DNA from: Candidatus Faecousia faecipullorum
GTDB lineage: Bacteria; Bacillota; Clostridia; Oscillospirales; Oscillospiraceae
Length of the DNA: 7,584 nt
Direction: 5' to 3'
Assembly: GCA_018710805.1 (NCBI GenBank)
Contig: DVJG01000037.1
Coordinates: 1 to 7,584 of the forward strand
Part shown: positions 4,602 to 7,584 of the stretch, piece after piece
Numbering within the stretch: position 1 is the first letter of the stretch
Layout of the letters: every line of letters begins with the position of its first letter
The notes under the pieces: generated by a model
The model's input: the letters and a program-made list of their open reading frames with translations, nothing else
Database searches by the model: none
Told to the model about the DNA's origin: nothing
Translations under genes and position numbers: made by a program

Positions 4602-7132
4602 AACTCCTGATTTTAGACGGCAACAGCGTCATTAACCGTGCTTATTTTGGTGTGAAGCCCCTGACTACCAGAGAGGGGCTCTACACCCATGCCATCTACG
4701 GCTTTTTGAATATCCTGGAGCGCATGGAGAAAGAGGAACAGCCCGAAGCCATCTGTGTGGCCTTCGACCTCCACGGCCCCACATTCCGGCATGAGAAATA
4801 CGAGGGCTATAAGGCCAACCGTCATGGAATGCCGGAAGAGCTTGCCCAGCAAATGCCCATTATGAAAGACGTGCTCCGGGCAATGAACATTCCCATCTAT
4901 GAGTGCCAGGGATGGGAGGCCGACGACGTCATCGGCACGGTAGGCCGTATTTGCTCCAATAACGACTGGGAATGCGTCGTTGTCACGGGGGACCGGGACA
5001 GTTTGCAGCTCATCGACGAAAATGTCCATGTGAAGCTGGTGATCTCCAAACCGGGCCAGACCAATGCCACCCTCTACACGGAAGAAAAGTTCCGGGAGGA
5101 ATATGGCTTTGAGCCCAAGAAGCTTATTGATCTGAAGGCGCTCATGGGGGATTCCTCGGACAATATCCCCGGCGTGGCGGGGGTGGGGCCCAAAACCGCC
5201 AAAGATTTGCTGGCAAAATTCGGAAGCCTTGACGGCGTGTATGCCCACCTGGATGACCCCTCCATCCGCCCCAAACTCCGGGAAAAGCTGGAAGCGGGCC
5301 GGGACATGGCATATTTATCCTATGACCTTGCCACCATTCGTCCCGAGGCTCCCATTGATTTTGCCCCCCGGGACGCCATCGTCCAGCCATACAATCGTCC
5401 GGCCCTGTACGAACTGTTCCAGAAATTGGAATTCGTCCGCCTCATCGACCGCTACGGCCTTCGGGGTGCAGCAGCGGAGGCCACCCAAAGTGAGATGGTC
5501 CCAAAGCTGGCCTCTCTGCCTAAGTGCGATTCCATGCCTGAGGGTGTGGCTGAATGCGCCTTGTATCTTGCCGAGGACGGCAGCATGGGCTTAGCCTGGG
5601 AAGGCGGCGTCTGTACCCTGACTCCCATGGAAGTTTCAATGGCTTCCCTGCATCTCGAGAACAAAACCCTCATTCTCCACGACTGCAAGACTGCCATGCA
5701 CCGCCTGACGGAGCTGGGCCTGAATTTCGGAACCTGTGTTTTCGACACAGCCCTGGCGGCCTATGATTTGAATCCCTCCCAGTCTGACTATCCCGTTTCC
5801 AAGCTCGCCACCACCTTCCTGGGCCGGAGCATTGAGGACGGGGACGCCGCTGCCTGTGCCGAGGCGGTTTGGCTCCTGCGCCCCATTTTGGAGCGGGAGC
5901 TGCAAAGCGGCGGCATGGAAAAGCTCTACCGGGATATGGAACTGCCCCTGTGTACCGTTCTCTTCCGCATGGAACAGCGGGGCATCTCCATTGACCGGAA
6001 GCAGCTGGAACAATTCGGCGTTATGCTTTCTCAGCGCATTGCAGACTGCGAAAGCCTGATTTTCTCCTACTCCGATGGTCCCTTCAATATTAACTCTACC
6101 CGCCAGCTGGGAGAACTTCTCTTCGATAAATTGGGATTGCCTCCGGTAAAAAAGACGAAAACCGGATATTCCACCAATGCAGAAGTCCTGGAAAAGCTCC
6201 GGTCCAAGCACCCCATCATCCCCGCCATCATGGATTACCGGATGCTTACAAAGCTCAAATCCACCTACGCCGATGGCCTGATCAAGGAAATCCGTGAGGA
6301 TGGCCGTATTCACACCACCTTCCAGAATCTGGTTACTGCCACAGGGCGCCTGTCCTCTACGGAGCCGAATCTCCAGAACATTCCGGTGCGTACGGATTTG
6401 GGCGCCGAAATCCGGAAGATGTTCGTGCCAAAGGAAGGCTGCGTCCTGGTGGATGCGGACTACAGCCAAATTGAGCTCCGGGTCCTGAGCCACATTGCTG
6501 ACGACAAGGTTATGCAGGAGGCCTTCTGCTCTGGTGCGGACATTCACACAGCCACCGCCGCCCAGGTTTTCGGCGTTTCTCCCCAGGATGTGACACCCTT
6601 GCAGCGCCGCCATGCCAAGGCGGTGAACTTCGGCATCGTCTATGGCATTTCCGAATTCTCTTTGGCAGAGGACATCGGCGTCAGCCGCTACGAGGCCAGG
6701 GCCTATATTGATAACTACCTCAGTAACTACCGGGGGGTCAGGGCCTATATGAAGCAGGTGGTTGCCGATGCCAGGGTCACAGGCTTCACCCAGACCCTCT
6801 ACGGCCGCCGCCGCTATATCCCGGAGCTGAGCAGCAGCAACTTTAACATTCGCTCCGGAGCCGAGCGCATCGCCCTGAATACCCCCATCCAAGGCACTGC
6901 CGCCGACATCATCAAACTAGCCATGATTAAAGTGGAAAACGCCTTGCAGGAGAATTTCCCCGATGCAAAGCTGCTTCTCCAGGTCCACGACGAGCTGATT
7001 GTGGAGTGCCCGGAGAAGATTGCACAGGAGGTGGCGGACCTGGTGAGCCGGGAAATGGCAAATGTTGCCGACCTGAAAGTTCCGCTGATTGCCGAGGCAA
7101 AATCTGGAAAGAGCTGGTACGAAGCAAAATGA
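4598..7132 (+). CDS. polA: DNA polymerase I
   Basis: The product (844 aa) acts in Okazaki fragment maturation and repair. Residues 1-290 are the 5'-3' (flap) nuclease with acidic residues D7, D57, E107, D109, D110, D132, D134, D185 and D188 and the helix-hairpin-helix GVAGVGPKTA. About 300-450 is the 3'-5' exonuclease-like domain. It lacks the Exo I DxE pair and the YxxxD of Exo III, so proofreading is probably lost, as in Bacillus and Thermus enzymes. The polymerase domain is complete: TGRLSSTEPNLQNIP, motif A DYSQIELR with D621, motif B RRHAKAVNFGIVYG with K674, F678 and Y682, and motif C VHDE with D798 and E799. The ATG at 4598 overlaps the cysS stop (ATGA) and has GGAG six bases upstream, so it is preferred over an in-frame GTG at 4586. 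No terminator separates it from cysS. Confidence 0.97.
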   Translation: MKLLILDGNSVINRAYFGVKPLTTREGLYTHAIYGFLNILERMEKEEQPEAICVAFDLHGPTFRHEKYEGYKANRHGMPEELAQQMPIMKDVLRAMNIPIYECQGWEADDVIGTVGRICSNNDWECVVVTGDRDSLQLIDENVHVKLVISKPGQTNATLYTEEKFREEYGFEPKKLIDLKALMGDSSDNIPGVAGVGPKTAKDLLAKFGSLDGVYAHLDDPSIRPKLREKLEAGRDMAYLSYDLATIRPEAPIDFAPRDAIVQPYNRPALYELFQKLEFVRLIDRYGLRGAAAEATQSEMVPKLASLPKCDSMPEGVAECALYLAEDGSMGLAWEGGVCTLTPMEVSMASLHLENKTLILHDCKTAMHRLTELGLNFGTCVFDTALAAYDLNPSQSDYPVSKLATTFLGRSIEDGDAAACAEAVWLLRPILERELQSGGMEKLYRDMELPLCTVLFRMEQRGISIDRKQLEQFGVMLSQRIADCESLIFSYSDGPFNINSTRQLGELLFDKLGLPPVKKTKTGYSTNAEVLEKLRSKHPIIPAIMDYRMLTKLKSTYADGLIKEIREDGRIHTTFQNLVTATGRLSSTEPNLQNIPVRTDLGAEIRKMFVPKEGCVLVDADYSQIELRVLSHIADDKVMQEAFCSGADIHTATAAQVFGVSPQDVTPLQRRHAKAVNFGIVYGISEFSLAEDIGVSRYEARAYIDNYLSNYRGVRAYMKQVVADARVTGFTQTLYGRRRYIPELSSSNFNIRSGAERIALNTPIQGTAADIIKLAMIKVENALQENFPDAKLLLQVHDELIVECPEKIAQEVADLVSREMANVADLKVPLIAEAKSGKSWYEAK

Positions 7133-7569
7133 CCATAGTAAAATTGGAAAAAAACCACGTGCCGCAAATCGCCGAAATAGAGAAATGCTGCTTTTCCGAC
7201 CCCTGGAATGAGGAAAGCATTGCCTCAGAGCTGGAAAACAGGCTGTCTCTGTGGCTGGTTGCCCTGGAAGGGGACCGTGTGGCAGGCTATGTGGGCTCCC
7301 AGACGGTGCTGGGGGAGGCGGATATGATGAATATTGCCGTCCATCCGGACTTCCGGAGAAAAGGCATTGGGGAGGCCCTGGTGAAGAAGCTCATTGCCGA
7401 GCTCAGCCAAAGGGGCTGCCACAGCCTGACGCTGGAAGTAAGGGTCTCCAACGGGCCTGCCAAGAGTCTCTATGAAAAGCTGGGCTTTGTTTTGGTGGGC
7501 AGAAGGAAAAACTATTACTTTCATCCCCGGGAGGATGCAGACATTCTCCGAAAGGAGTGGGAAATTTGA
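7129..7569 (+). CDS. rimI: Ribosomal protein S18 alanine N-acetyltransferase (GNAT)
   Basis: The 146-aa protein is a single GNAT domain of normal RimI length. RimI transfers an acetyl group from acetyl-CoA to the N-terminal alanine of ribosomal protein S18. The acetyl-CoA loop is R76-R-K-G79-I-G81 in VHPDFRRKGIGEALV. LEVRVSN places E103, and SLYEKLGF places Y115, at the positions of the catalytic base and acid of Escherichia coli RimI. The end YYFHPREDADIL is also typical. The ATG overlaps the polA TGA (ATGA), and no good Shine-Dalgarno precedes it, so it probably relies on ribosomes finishing polA. A longer open frame from 7006 exists but would lie inside polA. A tsaD-like start overlaps its stop; rimI next to t6A genes is a common arrangement. 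Confidence 0.93.
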   Translation: MTIVKLEKNHVPQIAEIEKCCFSDPWNEESIASELENRLSLWLVALEGDRVAGYVGSQTVLGEADMMNIAVHPDFRRKGIGEALVKKLIAELSQRGCHSLTLEVRVSNGPAKSLYEKLGFVLVGRRKNYYFHPREDADILRKEWEI

Positions 7570-7584
7570 ACATTTTATCCGTAG
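7566..7584 (+). CDS. tsaD: Start of a following gene, probably tsaD (t6A synthesis), cut by the window end
   Basis: A TTG at 7566 overlaps the rimI TGA (TTGA) and is preceded by AAGGAG with eight bases of spacing, a good ribosome site. The six visible codons read M(L)-N-I-L-S-V, which resembles the N-terminus of TsaD (MxILxIESSCDETA), the enzyme subunit that makes threonylcarbamoyl-adenosine on tRNA. The neighbourhood (rimI just before) supports this. Six codons are too few for proof, so the identity is inference; the existence of a start here is more secure than the name. Confidence 0.5.

Noticed and set aside
5636..6892. 418-codon open frame on - within polA
   Set aside because: Shadow of the polymerase domain. 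It has no ribosome site and no recognisable domain, and polA motifs A, B and C are encoded on the other strand.
7006..7128. Long upstream extension of rimI into polA
   Set aside because: The extension is out of frame with polA and lies over its conserved C-terminus; RimI homology begins only at MTIVKLEKNH.

Overview
The window looks like a chromosomal segment of a low-to-mid GC Gram-positive anaerobe in the Clostridia, most probably an Oscillospiraceae/Ruminococcaceae-type gut bacterium. The reasons are a T-box riboswitch ahead of cysS, strong AGGAGG ribosome sites, a Gram-positive style lipoprotein with bacterial SH3 repeats, and a Pol I whose proofreading domain is degenerate. The genus cannot be fixed from the sequence. 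I see no rRNA or tRNA gene, CRISPR array, insertion sequence or prophage gene.

Left part (1-1361). A biotin synthase-like radical SAM gene on + is cut by one in-frame TAA at 266-268 and otherwise open to 973. It ends in a hairpin at 986-1014 that can terminate transcription in both directions. Facing it on - is a tiny, fully equipped expression unit: a promoter with 17-nt spacing, a strong Shine-Dalgarno, a 26-codon ORF (1160 to 1080) and a terminator right after the stop. A 9-bp inverted repeat covers its -35 box. The rest of the gap holds only the terminator of the next gene.

Middle part (1362-3185). A 473-aa predicted lipoprotein with five SH3b domains lies on - and is driven by a perfect consensus sigma-A promoter (TTGACA, 17 nt, TATAAT). 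Divergent from it, a second good promoter makes the cysS leader. This leader is a T-box riboswitch with Cys specifier TGC, a TGGA acceptor bulge that fits the U73 discriminator of tRNA-Cys, and mutually exclusive antiterminator and terminator helices. The leader appears to lack stems II and III.

Right part (3186-7584). cysS, polA, rimI and probably tsaD follow one another on +, each start overlapping the previous stop by four bases (ATGA, ATGA, TTGA), with no terminator between them. They look like one translationally coupled operon. If no internal promoter exists, the T-box places DNA polymerase I, the S18 acetyltransferase and the t6A enzyme under control of tRNA-Cys charging as well as CysRS itself.

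Most of the window is ordinary housekeeping sequence. The items most worth checking are the 26-codon unit, the interrupted radical SAM gene, the compact T-box, and the coupling of polA to cysteine sensing.
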